This document shows positions 1 to 7,472 of a stretch of 29,682 bases of DNA, piece after piece; the first letter of the stretch is position 1; every line of letters starts with the position of its first letter. Where the stretch lies: contig JAEXLD010000046.1 in the NCBI GenBank assembly GCA_023445445.1, positions 1 to 29,682 on the forward strand. The letters are read 5' to 3'. Position numbers and translations under genes: made by a program. Origin of the DNA: Bacillota bacterium. Lineage in GTDB: Bacteria; Bacillota; Clostridia; Clostridiales; Clostridiaceae. Under the pieces are notes generated by a model. That model worked only from the letters and a program-made list of their open reading frames with translations. It ran no database searches and was not told the DNA's origin.

Positions 1-178
1 ATATTGAATGTGTTTCCTTGGCTATTGTTGGATTTATCTTAGGTAATCTTTCTGTCATGTCTTTATGAATTGTACTTTTACTTACTCCAAATACTTTTGC
101 AGTTTTTCTAATTGTATCTTTTGATTCAATAATGTATTTTGCAACTTCTAAAACTCTTTCTTCTATATAATCCTTCAA
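1..178 (-). CDS. spoIIID: Sporulation transcription factor SpoIIID (3' part outside window)
   Basis: Mother-cell DNA-binding regulator of sporulation that acts with sigma-E and prepares the switch to sigma-K. Reading the minus strand from 178 gives 59 codons, beginning (M)KDYIEERVLEVAKYIIES and containing the helix-turn-helix segment KVFGVSKSTIHKDMTERLP, which matches the SpoIIID family closely. The family is about 80-95 residues long, so the C-terminal basic part lies beyond position 1. The start is a TTG at 176-178, preceded by GGGAGGT at good spacing; no ATG fits. It lies downstream of spoIIQ and spoIID, as in other spore formers. I could not find a convincing sigma-E promoter in the 207-bp gap before it. 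Confidence 0.93.
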   Translation of the reverse strand, partial: MKDYIEERVLEVAKYIIESKDTIRKTAKVFGVSKSTIHKDMTERLPKINPTIAKETHSI

Positions 179-247
179 AAATATTACCTCCCTTTATAAT
201 AAAATTCACTCATATACTTAAATATTTACTCTTAATACAAAATCAAT

Positions 248-350
248 AATGAAAATGTAAAATTGAAGTGAAAACTCATTAGAATATCTAAAATCAATAT
301 GCTTTAAGCAAGTTAATATAAATAAAATCAACAATTTTACATTTTCCATT
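248..350. repeat. Inverted repeat pair between spoIIQ and spoIIID
   Basis: The arms at 248-265 (AATGAAAATGTAAAATTG) and 332-350 are reverse complements apart from one inserted base, and enclose about 66 bp of AT-rich DNA. The arm sequence resembles the repeats at 7434-7464 and 22819-22854. It may be a remnant of a small dispersed palindromic element. It may also act as a weak 3' structure for spoIIQ, but no clear U-tract follows. Confidence 0.5.
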
Positions 351-385
351 CTACGTTCTTTAACTACTTATACTATTTCATTTAA

Positions 386-1120
386 TTATTCTTCATTAAA
401 TGTAAAATAAGTTGTTGGATCTAAATCTTTACCATCTGAATCTTGAATTTGTATATTTAAATGTTCTCCAAACTCTGAATTAGTAAATATTTTTGAGCTA
501 CTTCCAACAGTTCCTATAACAGTTTCTTCTGTAACTCTATCACCAACATTTACTCTAATGTCATTTGATAAATTGCTGTATTTTGTATACAATCCATTTG
601 GATGAGCAATAACTACATAATTACCTTCTTCTACTTTGGTTGATATCTCTTTTACTTCACCAACTGCAGCTGCCAAAACTTCTGTTCCTAAAGCAGCACT
701 TATATCTATTCCCCTAATATTTCTACTTGTTCCATCAGACATAGCTTGAGGCTTTGGATATGTATATCCTCTTGATATAACCCCATTTATAGGATTTGAG
801 AATACAACTTGAGTATTTGTTCCTGATGAAACATCAACCCCCTCTTCATTAGAAGCTATATTTTTATCATCTTGAGCTAATTTATCATCTCCATTACCTT
901 CAACTCTTTCAGCATTTTGCTTTTTCACTTCTGAAGTTTCTTTATCATCAATATTTAAAGTAAATTCATTCTGTGCTTTATTGCTTTCTTCTAATGACTT
1001 ATTTCTTCTGGTTGTCACTACAGCAACAGTGGCAATCACACATAAGCAAAGAAATAATACTAAATAAAAGCCCTCCTTTCTGAAAAAGTCTTTTACCTTA
1101 TCTTTTTTGTTTTTATTCAT
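386..1120 (-). CDS. spoIIQ: Stage II sporulation protein Q, M23/LytM family, degenerate metal site
   Basis: Forespore membrane protein that pairs with SpoIIIAH across the intermembrane space during engulfment. The 244 residues comprise a basic N-terminus, one membrane segment (about 17-36), a charged low-complexity linker (about 40-104) and a LytM/M23 domain (about 105-240). The domain fold is recognisable (VISRGYTYP, RGIDISAALGTEVLA, GEHLNIQIQD), but the usual zinc residues are incomplete. The HxxxD motif has Ile135 in place of His with Asp139 kept; the usual YxHL is YSNL (Asn183); HxH is H220-L-N222. It is therefore predicted to be a structural, not catalytic, M23 protein. The start has AGGAGGTG upstream. 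The neighbours spoIID and spoIIID support the assignment, and a candidate sigma-F promoter precedes it. Confidence 0.9.
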   Translation of the reverse strand: MNKNKKDKVKDFFRKEGFYLVLFLCLCVIATVAVVTTRRNKSLEESNKAQNEFTLNIDDKETSEVKKQNAERVEGNGDDKLAQDDKNIASNEEGVDVSSGTNTQVVFSNPINGVISRGYTYPKPQAMSDGTSRNIRGIDISAALGTEVLAAAVGEVKEISTKVEEGNYVVIAHPNGLYTKYSNLSNDIRVNVGDRVTEETVIGTVGSSSKIFTNSEFGEHLNIQIQDSDGKDLDPTTYFTFNEE

Positions 1121-1139
1121 ATCAACACCTCCTTCTTGT

Positions 1140-1167
1140 ATTCTTGCCTGTTATAGTAAATTAATAC
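1140..1167 (-). promoter_or_regulatory. Candidate sigma-F type promoter of spoIIQ
   Basis: On the minus strand GTATT (1163-1167) is followed after 14 bp by GGCAAGAAT (1140-1148). The second box fits the forespore -10 pattern GGNNANANT exactly, and the first is close to GYATA. spoIIQ is a sigma-F gene in Bacillus. The leader would be short, with transcription starting just before the AAGGAGG ribosome binding site. The spacing is 14 bp where about 15 is usual. Confidence 0.45.
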
Positions 1168-1267
1168 AAATGAAAGAATATTTGTTTACACCAAATTTCT
1201 ACAATTATCAACATTGAGATTATCTCTCTATATGAATGGCCATTTTCATAAATTTTAATACATAAAA

Positions 1268-1319
1268 ATAAGGCTATCTAAATAACAACATAATAAATCT
1301 GTTATTTAGATAACCTTAT
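1268..1319 (-). terminator. Terminator after spoIID
   Basis: The 19-bp arms 1268-1286 and 1301-1319 pair with a single mismatch that is a G-U pair in RNA, around a 14-nt loop. On the minus strand the stem is followed by TATTTTTATG. It lies 23 bp past the spoIID stop and separates spoIID from spoIIQ. Confidence 0.75.
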
Positions 1320-1342
1320 CTTATTAATATTCTATTTATAAG

Positions 1343-2359
1343 TTATTCCTTAAATATTGCCTTAGTTATATCTACCCCTGTATAATAATGAGTTAATATT
1401 TCCTTATAATTAGACCCATTCTTAGCCATAACATTTGCTCCCCATTGACTCATTCCTACTCCATGTCCATATCCCTTGCATTTAAATACTATTTCATTTT
1501 CATTTATATCATATTGGAAATTAGTAGAAGTTAATCCTAAAGCTAATCTAAAATCTAATCCCCTAACCTTAATTTTACCTATTCTTATTTCTTTAACACC
1601 TCCAGCTTCACTTCTGCTTAATATTTGAATATTATCCTTTAAATTTTCAGCATTAATATTTGCATCTGGATATTTATCATTAATTTTATTTATAAATTCA
1701 CTTATACTAAAAGGGAAATCAGATTGGAATTTTGGTGCTATTTCTTCACCTTTACTTTCTGTAGATACTAAATAAGGAACAGAGTTTGAAAATACATCAA
1801 CAGCATTCTCTGTCATTCCAGAACTTGTAGAAAAGAATTGAGGATATAAAACTAATTCCTTGTTATATGTTAATACCATCCCCTTAGTATCATCAACAGC
1901 ATTAGAAATTTTATTCCAATATTCCTCTGCATTACTTCCCCATTTTTCAAATCTTTCAGCCTTACTTATATATACTTGACAATGAGTTGTATCACATACA
2001 TCTCCACCATTAGCAATATCACAGGGCCTAAGCCTTTTGGAAGCAATATATGTTCTTGCTGCAATTGCTTGTGCCTTTAAAGCTTCCTCATCAAAAGTTG
2101 CAAGCATTTCCCCCGAAACAACACTCTTAACATATTCCTCTATAGGAACTTCCTCTATTCTATTTTCCTTTGTAATATTTACTCTAATAATTTCTTTTCC
2201 CTTCAATATTATATCCTTATTTTCCTCTGTAGTTTCTAATACTTCTTCTTTATCATTGGCTTTTGCCGGTATAGATTTAATTATAAATGTTGGTACAAAT
2301 ATCATTAGCACTAATATTAAAATACTGGATACTACGTTAGAAATAATATCTCTTTTCAT
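1343..2359 (-). CDS. spoIID: Stage II sporulation protein D, peptidoglycan lytic transglycosylase
   Basis: Mother-cell enzyme that cleaves glycan strands during engulfment, working with SpoIIP and SpoIIM. The 338 residues have one N-terminal membrane segment (about 9-30) and a SpoIID/amidase-enhancer domain (about 56-335). Visible motifs are SVVSGEMLATFDEEALKAQA, with the conserved catalytic Glu at 84; a Cys/His cluster C113, C122, H126, C127, consistent with the zinc-binding region described in clostridial SpoIID; and the C-terminal GYGHGVGMSQWGA (297-309). The ATG start has GGGAGGT upstream. It sits between murA and spoIIQ, the usual order. It is flanked by its own terminator, and a sigma-E-like promoter lies upstream, so it is probably monocistronic. 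Confidence 0.96.
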   Translation of the reverse strand: MKRDIISNVVSSILILVLMIFVPTFIIKSIPAKANDKEEVLETTEENKDIILKGKEIIRVNITKENRIEEVPIEEYVKSVVSGEMLATFDEEALKAQAIAARTYIASKRLRPCDIANGGDVCDTTHCQVYISKAERFEKWGSNAEEYWNKISNAVDDTKGMVLTYNKELVLYPQFFSTSSGMTENAVDVFSNSVPYLVSTESKGEEIAPKFQSDFPFSISEFINKINDKYPDANINAENLKDNIQILSRSEAGGVKEIRIGKIKVRGLDFRLALGLTSTNFQYDINENEIVFKCKGYGHGVGMSQWGANVMAKNGSNYKEILTHYYTGVDITKAIFKE

Positions 2360-2390
2360 AATGATACCTCCCTTTTTATTAATACAATTA

Positions 2391-2418
2391 AATATATGTT
2401 TTAATTGAAGAAATATAC
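2391..2418 (-). promoter_or_regulatory. Candidate sigma-E promoter of spoIID
   Basis: The minus strand carries GTATATT (2412-2418), a 13-bp spacer, then CATATATT (2391-2398). This resembles the sigma-E pattern of an ATATT-type -35 and a CATACAAT-type -10. It lies about 30-60 bp upstream of the spoIID start and just downstream of the murA terminator. spoIID is a classical sigma-E gene. Confidence 0.5.
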
Positions 2419-2446
2419 TTTATGTAATTTTTATGTTAAGTTAAAT

Positions 2447-2480
2447 TTAATTAGAGGCTGTTAAAACAGCCTCTAATTAA
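2447..2480 (-). terminator. Terminator after murA
   Basis: Perfect 16-bp inverted repeat, 2447-2462 against 2465-2480, with core GAGGCTGTT/AACAGCCTC and a very short loop. It lies 45 bp past the murA stop. On the minus strand it runs into an AT-rich tract without a long U-run. The core resembles the GGAGCTG hairpins elsewhere in the window. Confidence 0.7.
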
Positions 2481-2524
2481 AAATGTAGAATATTAAATTT
2501 AAATATAATATTGTTTAAGATAAA

Positions 2525-3784
2525 TTATTTTTCAACTCTATATATATTGGCTCCTAAGCCTCTAAATTTTTCTTCTATATTAACATAACCCCTGTCTATA
2601 TGATATAACTCACTGATTTCAGTCTTTCCTTGTGCTACTAGCCCTGCTAATATCATAGCAGCACCAGCCCTTAAATCTGTTGCTTTAACATCACATCCCG
2701 TTAAATTGCCTACACCTTCTATAATAGCTGTTCTTCCATCTATTTTTATATTTGCTCCCATTCTAACTAATTCAGCAACATGCATAAATCTATTTTCAAA
2801 TACAGTTTCAGTAATAATACTTGATCCTTTTGTAACTGACAATAATGCCATCATTTGTGCTTGCATATCTGTTGGAAATCCTGGATATGGCAATGTTTTT
2901 ATATCTACAGGTGATTTAATTCTTGTTCCATCTACTAAAATAGTATCTTCTTTTATATTTTCAAATATAACTCCACATTCTTTTAACTTTTCTATTGTTG
3001 GCCTTAAATGATCTTCATTTGCACCATTTATAGTGATCTTACTATTTGTTATAGCTGCAGCCACCATAAATGTACCAGCTTCTACTCTATCATAAATTGG
3101 TTTATAAGTTACTCCTTTTAGGGAATCTACTCCTTCAACTGTAATTTTACCAATTCCAGCTCCATGAATCTTTGCCCCCATTGAGTTCAAAAAGTTTGCT
3201 AAGTCCCAGATTTCTGGTTCTTCTGCTGCATTTTCTATAATGGTTGTTCCTTCTGCTAAAACAGCTGCCATTAATATATTTTCTGTTGCTCCAACTGATG
3301 GGAAGTCTAAATATATTCTATTTCCCTTTAATCTTTTTGCTTTAGCCTCTACATAACCATGTTCCATATCTACTTCTGCACCTAAAAGTTTAAAACCTTT
3401 TAAATGCAAATCTATAGGCCTACTACCTATGTTGCATCCTCCAGGCATTGATATTCTACATTTACCAAACCTTGATAGCATTGGTCCCATAATTAAAAAA
3501 GAAGCTCTCATCTTTCTAATTAATTCACTATTCATATCAGTATTTTCCAAATTAGATGTATTTATTTTAAGATTATTATTCTTATTACTTTCTATATCAC
3601 AATTCATACCTAATAATAAATCATTTAATACTACTACATCTTCTAACATAGGAGCATTTTTTATAACTATGTCATTTGGACTTAAGATACTTGCAACTAT
3701 TATAGGCAAAACAGAATTTTTAGCTAAACTAACATTCACTTCACCCCTTAGTTTATTACCACCTTCAACTATAATTTTTTCCAT
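2525..3784 (-). CDS. murA: UDP-N-acetylglucosamine 1-carboxyvinyltransferase
   Basis: Cytoplasmic enzyme that transfers enolpyruvate from PEP to UDP-GlcNAc, the first committed step of peptidoglycan synthesis and the target of fosfomycin. The protein has 419 residues from the chosen start, the normal length. The PEP-binding loop is PGGCNIGSRPIDLH, with the reactive cysteine at 117 (so fosfomycin-sensitive by motif). The N-terminal SLAKNSVLP carries the conserved Lys22. DLRAGAAM is present near the C-terminus. An ATG four codons further upstream (3796) overlaps the GGAGG sequence; the ATG at 3784 has GGAGG at correct spacing and gives the canonical MEKIIVEGG start. It lies 21 bp after the ywmB-like gene and is probably cotranscribed with it. 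Confidence 0.97.
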   Translation of the reverse strand: MEKIIVEGGNKLRGEVNVSLAKNSVLPIIVASILSPNDIVIKNAPMLEDVVVLNDLLLGMNCDIESNKNNNLKINTSNLENTDMNSELIRKMRASFLIMGPMLSRFGKCRISMPGGCNIGSRPIDLHLKGFKLLGAEVDMEHGYVEAKAKRLKGNRIYLDFPSVGATENILMAAVLAEGTTIIENAAEEPEIWDLANFLNSMGAKIHGAGIGKITVEGVDSLKGVTYKPIYDRVEAGTFMVAAAITNSKITINGANEDHLRPTIEKLKECGVIFENIKEDTILVDGTRIKSPVDIKTLPYPGFPTDMQAQMMALLSVTKGSSIITETVFENRFMHVAELVRMGANIKIDGRTAIIEGVGNLTGCDVKATDLRAGAAMILAGLVAQGKTEISELYHIDRGYVNIEEKFRGLGANIYRVEK

Positions 3785-3805
3785 ATTATCCTCCATTATA
3801 TATTG

Positions 3806-4453
3806 TTAGTATGTTATGAATATCACTGGTGTTCCTATAACTAAATATTTTTCTTCATCATATGTCATAAAAGAAAAATTAATTTTACTTCCATCCATTA
3901 ATTTTCCCTTTGAAACTTTTCCATTTAAAATATCTAGTTCTTCTAGAGTTTTTTCATCTATATTGCTCCTTAGTATATCTAAAATATTCTGCTTCTCTTC
4001 CTCTATTATTTTTACCTTTACAAATTCAAAATATTTTATATTTTTAGCTGGAAATTTTCGCATTTGTTCTAATTCTTTCTTTATTTGGTTGTTAGTGATA
4101 TCACTCTTCTTATTTATATAAGTGATTTGGACTTTTGTATCTTCTTTATCCTTCCATACTATTATTTTAATTTCTCTATAATCTTCATTTATAGAAATAG
4201 TATTTCTATCAATATTTATTTTTTCGTTATATTGTTTTTCAAAAATATTTTTTAATCTAAGTATCTCGTCTTCTATATTAATTTTTGTAATATACTCTAA
4301 TCTAACTCCATTTTCTTTAAAAGTCCCATAGTTAATAAGCTTATCTTCTAAAAAATAAAAATCATCTGAAATTAGTTCAGATTTTACTGGAACTGTACTA
4401 ATAATTAATAAAACAAAGGTTAATATAGGCAGTATCTTTAAATATTTCTTCAT
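3806..4453 (-). CDS. YwmB-like secreted protein of unknown function
   Basis: A 215-residue protein with a hydrophobic N-terminal signal or anchor (about 6-25) and a mixed alpha/beta remainder without cysteines or obvious catalytic motifs. No biochemical role is known to me. The assignment to the YwmB (DUF1779) family rests on position: in Bacillus subtilis ywmB lies between the atp operon and murAA-spoIID, exactly as here. Size and the single N-terminal hydrophobic segment also fit. The ATG start is preceded by AGGTAGGGGG. It probably heads a two-gene unit with murA, suggesting an envelope role, which is inference only. Confidence 0.62.
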   Translation of the reverse strand: MKKYLKILPILTFVLLIISTVPVKSELISDDFYFLEDKLINYGTFKENGVRLEYITKINIEDEILRLKNIFEKQYNEKINIDRNTISINEDYREIKIIVWKDKEDTKVQITYINKKSDITNNQIKKELEQMRKFPAKNIKYFEFVKVKIIEEEKQNILDILRSNIDEKTLEELDILNGKVSKGKLMDGSKINFSFMTYDEEKYLVIGTPVIFITY

Positions 4454-4587
4454 AAATCCCCCTACCTTTCTTTTATGATTATTGTCCAGTTTTTTTCTTT
4501 TTATTCAAAAATATTTTTCATATTATAATATATAAAATTAGTTGAAATTTGTGATTAATTGTCAATACTTAAAAATTTTAATAAAAA

Positions 4588-4605
4588 AAACTCCTTACGG
4601 AGTTT
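4588..4605 (-). terminator. Distal terminator of the atp operon
   Basis: On the minus strand AAACTCC-GTAA-GGAGTTT forms a 7-bp stem with a four-base loop, directly followed by a run of T residues. It lies about 65 bp past the atpC stop. The same ACTCC/GGAGT stem recurs at 7408-7431 and, with a G-U pair, at 14463-14480. Confidence 0.8.
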
Positions 4606-4631
4606 CTAAGGAGACTTTTTTGTATAAAGTC

Positions 4632-4661
4632 AAATAGGAGCTATATAACCAGCTCCTATTT
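4632..4661 (-). terminator. Proximal hairpin after atpC
   Basis: Perfect 11-bp arms AAATAGGAGCT (4632-4642) and AGCTCCTATTT (4651-4661) around an 8-nt loop, 11 bp after the atpC stop. The U-tract is weak, so it may act with the second hairpin at 4588-4605 or protect the mRNA 3' end. Confidence 0.65.
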
Positions 4662-4671
4662 ATTAATTAAC

Positions 4672-5076
4672 TTAGTTATTAATATCTAAAGTCTTAATTC
4701 TTGCATTTGCTCTTGCTAATGCTCTCTTAGCTCTTTCTATATCAATATTTTTCTTTTCCTCTAACCTTTTTTCAGCTCTTTCTTTTGATTGTAAAGCTCT
4801 TTGTCTATCAATATCTGATGATACTTCTGATGAGTCACAACAAAACTTAAGTTCATTATCCTTTATATATACTATTCCAGATGATGTAAAGAGATTAATC
4901 TTACTTGACCCATTTATTATGGTAGTAGTTGTTGGAATTGTACTAATAATTGCAGGAGCATGATTAGCTTTAAATTCAATCTGTCCATCAATAGTAGATG
5001 TAATTAATGCTTCTCCTTCAAATTCTAATAAACTTTTTCCTGGAGAAACAATAGTTATTTTAAAAATATTACTCAT
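4672..5076 (-). CDS. atpC: F1F0 ATP synthase epsilon subunit
   Basis: Central-stalk subunit of F1 that couples gamma to the c-ring and can inhibit ATP hydrolysis. From the chosen start it has 134 residues: an N-terminal beta-sandwich (about 1-85, with ITSTIDGQIEFKANHAPAI) and a C-terminal helical hairpin rich in Arg/Lys/Ala (about 86-132). ATG codons exist at 5082 and 5076. The GGGG Shine-Dalgarno is only two bases from the first but eight from the second, so 5076 is preferred. It is the last gene of the operon, 11 bp after the atpD stop, and two hairpins follow. Confidence 0.95.
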   Translation of the reverse strand: MSNIFKITIVSPGKSLLEFEGEALITSTIDGQIEFKANHAPAIISTIPTTTTIINGSSKINLFTSSGIVYIKDNELKFCCDSSEVSSDIDRQRALQSKERAEKRLEEKKNIDIERAKRALARANARIKTLDINN

Positions 5077-5087
5077 AACCATATCCC

Positions 5088-6479
5088 CTATTCTAAGGCT
5101 TTAGCTTTTTCTATAACTTCTTCTATACTTCCTGCAAAAAGGAATGCTGATTCTGGTAAATTATCATATTTACCTTCTAATATTTCTTTGAACCCTCTTA
5201 CTGTTTCTTTTACTGGAACATATCTTCCTTGCATTCCTGTAAATTGTTCTGCAACAGTAAATGGTTGAGATAAGAATCTTTGAACTCTTCTAGCTCTTGC
5301 AACTACTTTCTTATCATCATCAGATAATTCATCAACACCTAAAATTGCAATTATATCTTGTAATTCCTTATATCTTTCAAGTATATTTTTAACTTCAGTA
5401 GCAATATCATAATGCTCTCTACCTACTACTCTTGGATCTAGTATCCTTGAATTAGATTCAAGAGGATCTACAGCTGGATATATACCAAGCTCTGCAATAC
5501 TTCTTGATAAAACTGTTGTTGCATCAAGGTGGGTAAATGTTGTAGCTGGTGCTGGGTCAGTTAAGTCATCAGCTGGAACATATACTGCTTGAACTGATGT
5601 TATAGATCCATTCTTTGTTGATGTAATTCTTTCTTGAAGTGCTCCCATTTCAGTTGCTAGAGTAGGTTGGTAACCAACAGCTGAAGGTATTCTTCCAAGT
5701 AAAGCAGATACTTCAGAACCAGCTTGTGTAAATCTAAAAATATTATCTATAAATAATAATACGTCTTGACCTTGATCTCTAAAGTATTCAGCCATAGTTA
5801 ATCCAGTTAATGAAACTCTCATTCTTGCTCCAGGAGATTCATTCATTTGTCCAAATACTAGGGCAGTTTTATCTATAACTCCTGATTCCTTCATTTCATA
5901 GTATAAATCATTACCTTCTCTTGATCTTTCACCAACACCTGTAAATACAGAAAGACCACCATGTTGTTTTGCTATATTATTAATTAATTCTTGTATTAAA
6001 ACTGTCTTTCCAACTCCAGCTCCACCAAATAGTCCTATTTTACCCCCTCTTTGATAGGGTGCTAAAAGGTCTATTACTTTTATTCCTGTTTCAAACATTT
6101 CAGGTTCTAATGATTGTTCTTTAAAGCTTGGTGCTGGTCTATGAATTGGGTACATTTCTTTTATTTCTACGTCTCCAGCATTATCAATAGGATGGCCTAG
6201 AACATTAAATACTCTTCCTAATACTTCCTTTCCTACAGGAACAGAAATACATCTTCCCATATCTAATGCCTTCATGCCTCTTTTTAATCCATCTGTTGAT
6301 TCCATAGCTATAGTTCTAACTATATCATCACCCATATGCTGTTCAACTTCAACAATTAATTCTTTATCACCCATATCTATTCTAATTTCGTTATAGATAT
6401 TAGGTAAACAATCTGAATCAAATTTTATATCTACTACAGGTCCAATTACTTGAACTACCTTTCCTACTTTTCCAGGCAC
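5088..6479 (-). CDS. atpD: F1F0 ATP synthase beta subunit
   Basis: Catalytic F1 subunit. The 463 residues are full length. The P-loop is GGAGVGKT (152-159), the catalytic glutamate lies in GVGERSREGND (Glu184), and VLLFIDNIFRF and GRIPSAVGYQPTLATEMG are intact. The start is GTG at 6477-6479 with AAGGAGG upstream, giving MPGKVGKVVQVIGPVVD; no ATG fits. The gap after atpG is 15 bp, so the two are translated from one mRNA. It lies downstream of the hairpin in the atpA-atpG gap, so its level may depend on readthrough there. Confidence 0.98.
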   Translation of the reverse strand: MPGKVGKVVQVIGPVVDIKFDSDCLPNIYNEIRIDMGDKELIVEVEQHMGDDIVRTIAMESTDGLKRGMKALDMGRCISVPVGKEVLGRVFNVLGHPIDNAGDVEIKEMYPIHRPAPSFKEQSLEPEMFETGIKVIDLLAPYQRGGKIGLFGGAGVGKTVLIQELINNIAKQHGGLSVFTGVGERSREGNDLYYEMKESGVIDKTALVFGQMNESPGARMRVSLTGLTMAEYFRDQGQDVLLFIDNIFRFTQAGSEVSALLGRIPSAVGYQPTLATEMGALQERITSTKNGSITSVQAVYVPADDLTDPAPATTFTHLDATTVLSRSIAELGIYPAVDPLESNSRILDPRVVGREHYDIATEVKNILERYKELQDIIAILGVDELSDDDKKVVARARRVQRFLSQPFTVAEQFTGMQGRYVPVKETVRGFKEILEGKYDNLPESAFLFAGSIEEVIEKAKALE

Positions 6480-6494
6480 AGTAATACCTCCTTA

Positions 6495-7346
6495 CTATTT
6501 TTGAGCTTCTGCCCCTCCCACAATTTCTGATATTTCTTGAGTTATCATTCCTTGTCTAATTCTATTATACTTAAGGTTTAATGCATGTAAGATATCATTG
6601 GCATTTTGTGTTGCTCCGTCCATGGCAGTCATTCTAGCACTTTGCTCACTTACCTTGGAATGTAGCATAGCTCTTCTTATTTTACTCTTGAAATATATAT
6701 TTAAACTAGAATTTAAAACCTCTTCTAAACTAGGTTCAATTAAGAATTGTTCTGAACTTTCACTTTCTATTTCTAATGGAAATAATCTTTCAATTTTTAC
6801 TTCTTGCTTTATAGGAGATTTAAATTCAGTAAATACTAAATTAACTTCGCCAACTTCACCATTTTTAAACATAAATACTGCGTCGTCATATATAGCCCTT
6901 ACCTCTTTAATTGTAGGAAGATCTGGAATTTCTATATATTCTTTTACAGTATCAAAACCATATTTTCTTACATAGGAAATCCCCTTACTTCCAACTACTA
7001 CTATTCTAGCTGAACCTTTGTCATCAATCATCTCATATAGAGTATTAACAACATTTCCATTAAATCCTCCACAAAGACCTGTGTCTGAAGTCATAACAAT
7101 ATATAACTTATCTAAGTTATTAGACTTTGTATTAAAGAAGGAATTCTCGTAACTTTCTGGTAGTGAGGCTATTAATTTATTTACTATCTCTTCAGATAAA
7201 TTAAAATAATCCTCACTACTATTTAATTCTTTCCTTACTTTTCTAAGTTTAGAAGTGGCTACAACATTCATAGCTTTTGTTATTTTTCTTGTACTTTCAA
7301 CTGACTTTATTCTTCTCTTTATTTCTATAAGTCCTGCTGATCCCAA
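6495..7346 (-). CDS. atpG: F1F0 ATP synthase gamma subunit
   Basis: Rotor shaft of F1. The 283 residues include the N-terminal coiled-coil helix (IKRRIKSVESTRKITKAM), a central Rossmann-like domain with SDTGLCGGFNGNV, and the C-terminal helix with MDGATQNANDILHALNLKYNRIRQGMITQEI. The start is TTG at 7344-7346 with AGGAGGTGG upstream; no suitable ATG is present. It is separated from atpA by an unusual 126-bp gap with repeats and a terminator-like hairpin, whereas the other junctions of the operon are much tighter. Confidence 0.97.
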   Translation of the reverse strand: MGSAGLIEIKRRIKSVESTRKITKAMNVVATSKLRKVRKELNSSEDYFNLSEEIVNKLIASLPESYENSFFNTKSNNLDKLYIVMTSDTGLCGGFNGNVVNTLYEMIDDKGSARIVVVGSKGISYVRKYGFDTVKEYIEIPDLPTIKEVRAIYDDAVFMFKNGEVGEVNLVFTEFKSPIKQEVKIERLFPLEIESESSEQFLIEPSLEEVLNSSLNIYFKSKIRRAMLHSKVSEQSARMTAMDGATQNANDILHALNLKYNRIRQGMITQEISEIVGGAEAQK

Positions 7347-7369
7347 GATTCCACCTCCTAAAGAATTGG

Positions 7370-7388
7370 AGCTGCCTTTTAGACAGCT
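7370..7388 (-). other. AGCTG hairpin just before atpG
   Basis: On the minus strand AGCTGTC-TAAAA-GGCAGCT forms a 7-bp stem with one G-U pair. It ends a few bases before the AGGAGG ribosome binding site of atpG. It could shape the 5' end of a processed atpGDC message or simply be part of the repeat element. Confidence 0.5.
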
Positions 7389-7407
7389 AATTTAATTATT
7401 TAGTTCA

Positions 7408-7431
7408 AAAAAACTCCTTTAGGAGTTTTTT
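7408..7431 (-). terminator. Terminator-like hairpin inside the atp operon
   Basis: AAAAAACTCC-TAAA-GGAGTTTTTT on the minus strand: a perfect 10-bp stem, a four-base loop and a run of seven T residues. This is a textbook intrinsic terminator, yet it lies between atpA and atpG with atpG and atpD downstream. The A-tract on the other side makes it symmetric. It is predicted to attenuate, or to be read through. Confidence 0.65.
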
Positions 7432-7472
7432 CCTCAATTCTTCATTTTACATTCTTCATTTTCATTATAAAG

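Larger units (their letters stand above)
7366..7464 (-). repeat. Composite repeat element in the atpA-atpG gap
   Basis: In minus orientation the element has three parts. First come near-direct repeats of AATGAAGAAT (AATGAAGAATGTAAAATGAA at about 7434-7464), then the ACTCC/GGAGT hairpin (7408-7431), then an AGCTG hairpin (7370-7388). The first part matches the palindrome at 22819-22854 and the arms at 248-350. The third part matches the hairpin at 22863-22882, and the two occur in the same relative order there. This suggests a small mobile or dispersed repeat inserted into the operon. Confidence 0.55.

Noticed and set aside
179..247. Sigma-E promoter for spoIIID
   Set aside because: AAATATT-like boxes are present but no CATA-type -10 lies at proper spacing.
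2037..2408. Plus-strand open frame opposite spoIID
   Set aside because: It lies antisense within a clearly coding gene, has no ribosome binding site, and its translation is low-complexity Ile/Ser/Phe typical of the reverse of AT-rich coding DNA. The same holds for antisense frames opposite murA, ywmB, atpG, ywlC, prmC, rho and the nucleotidase gene.
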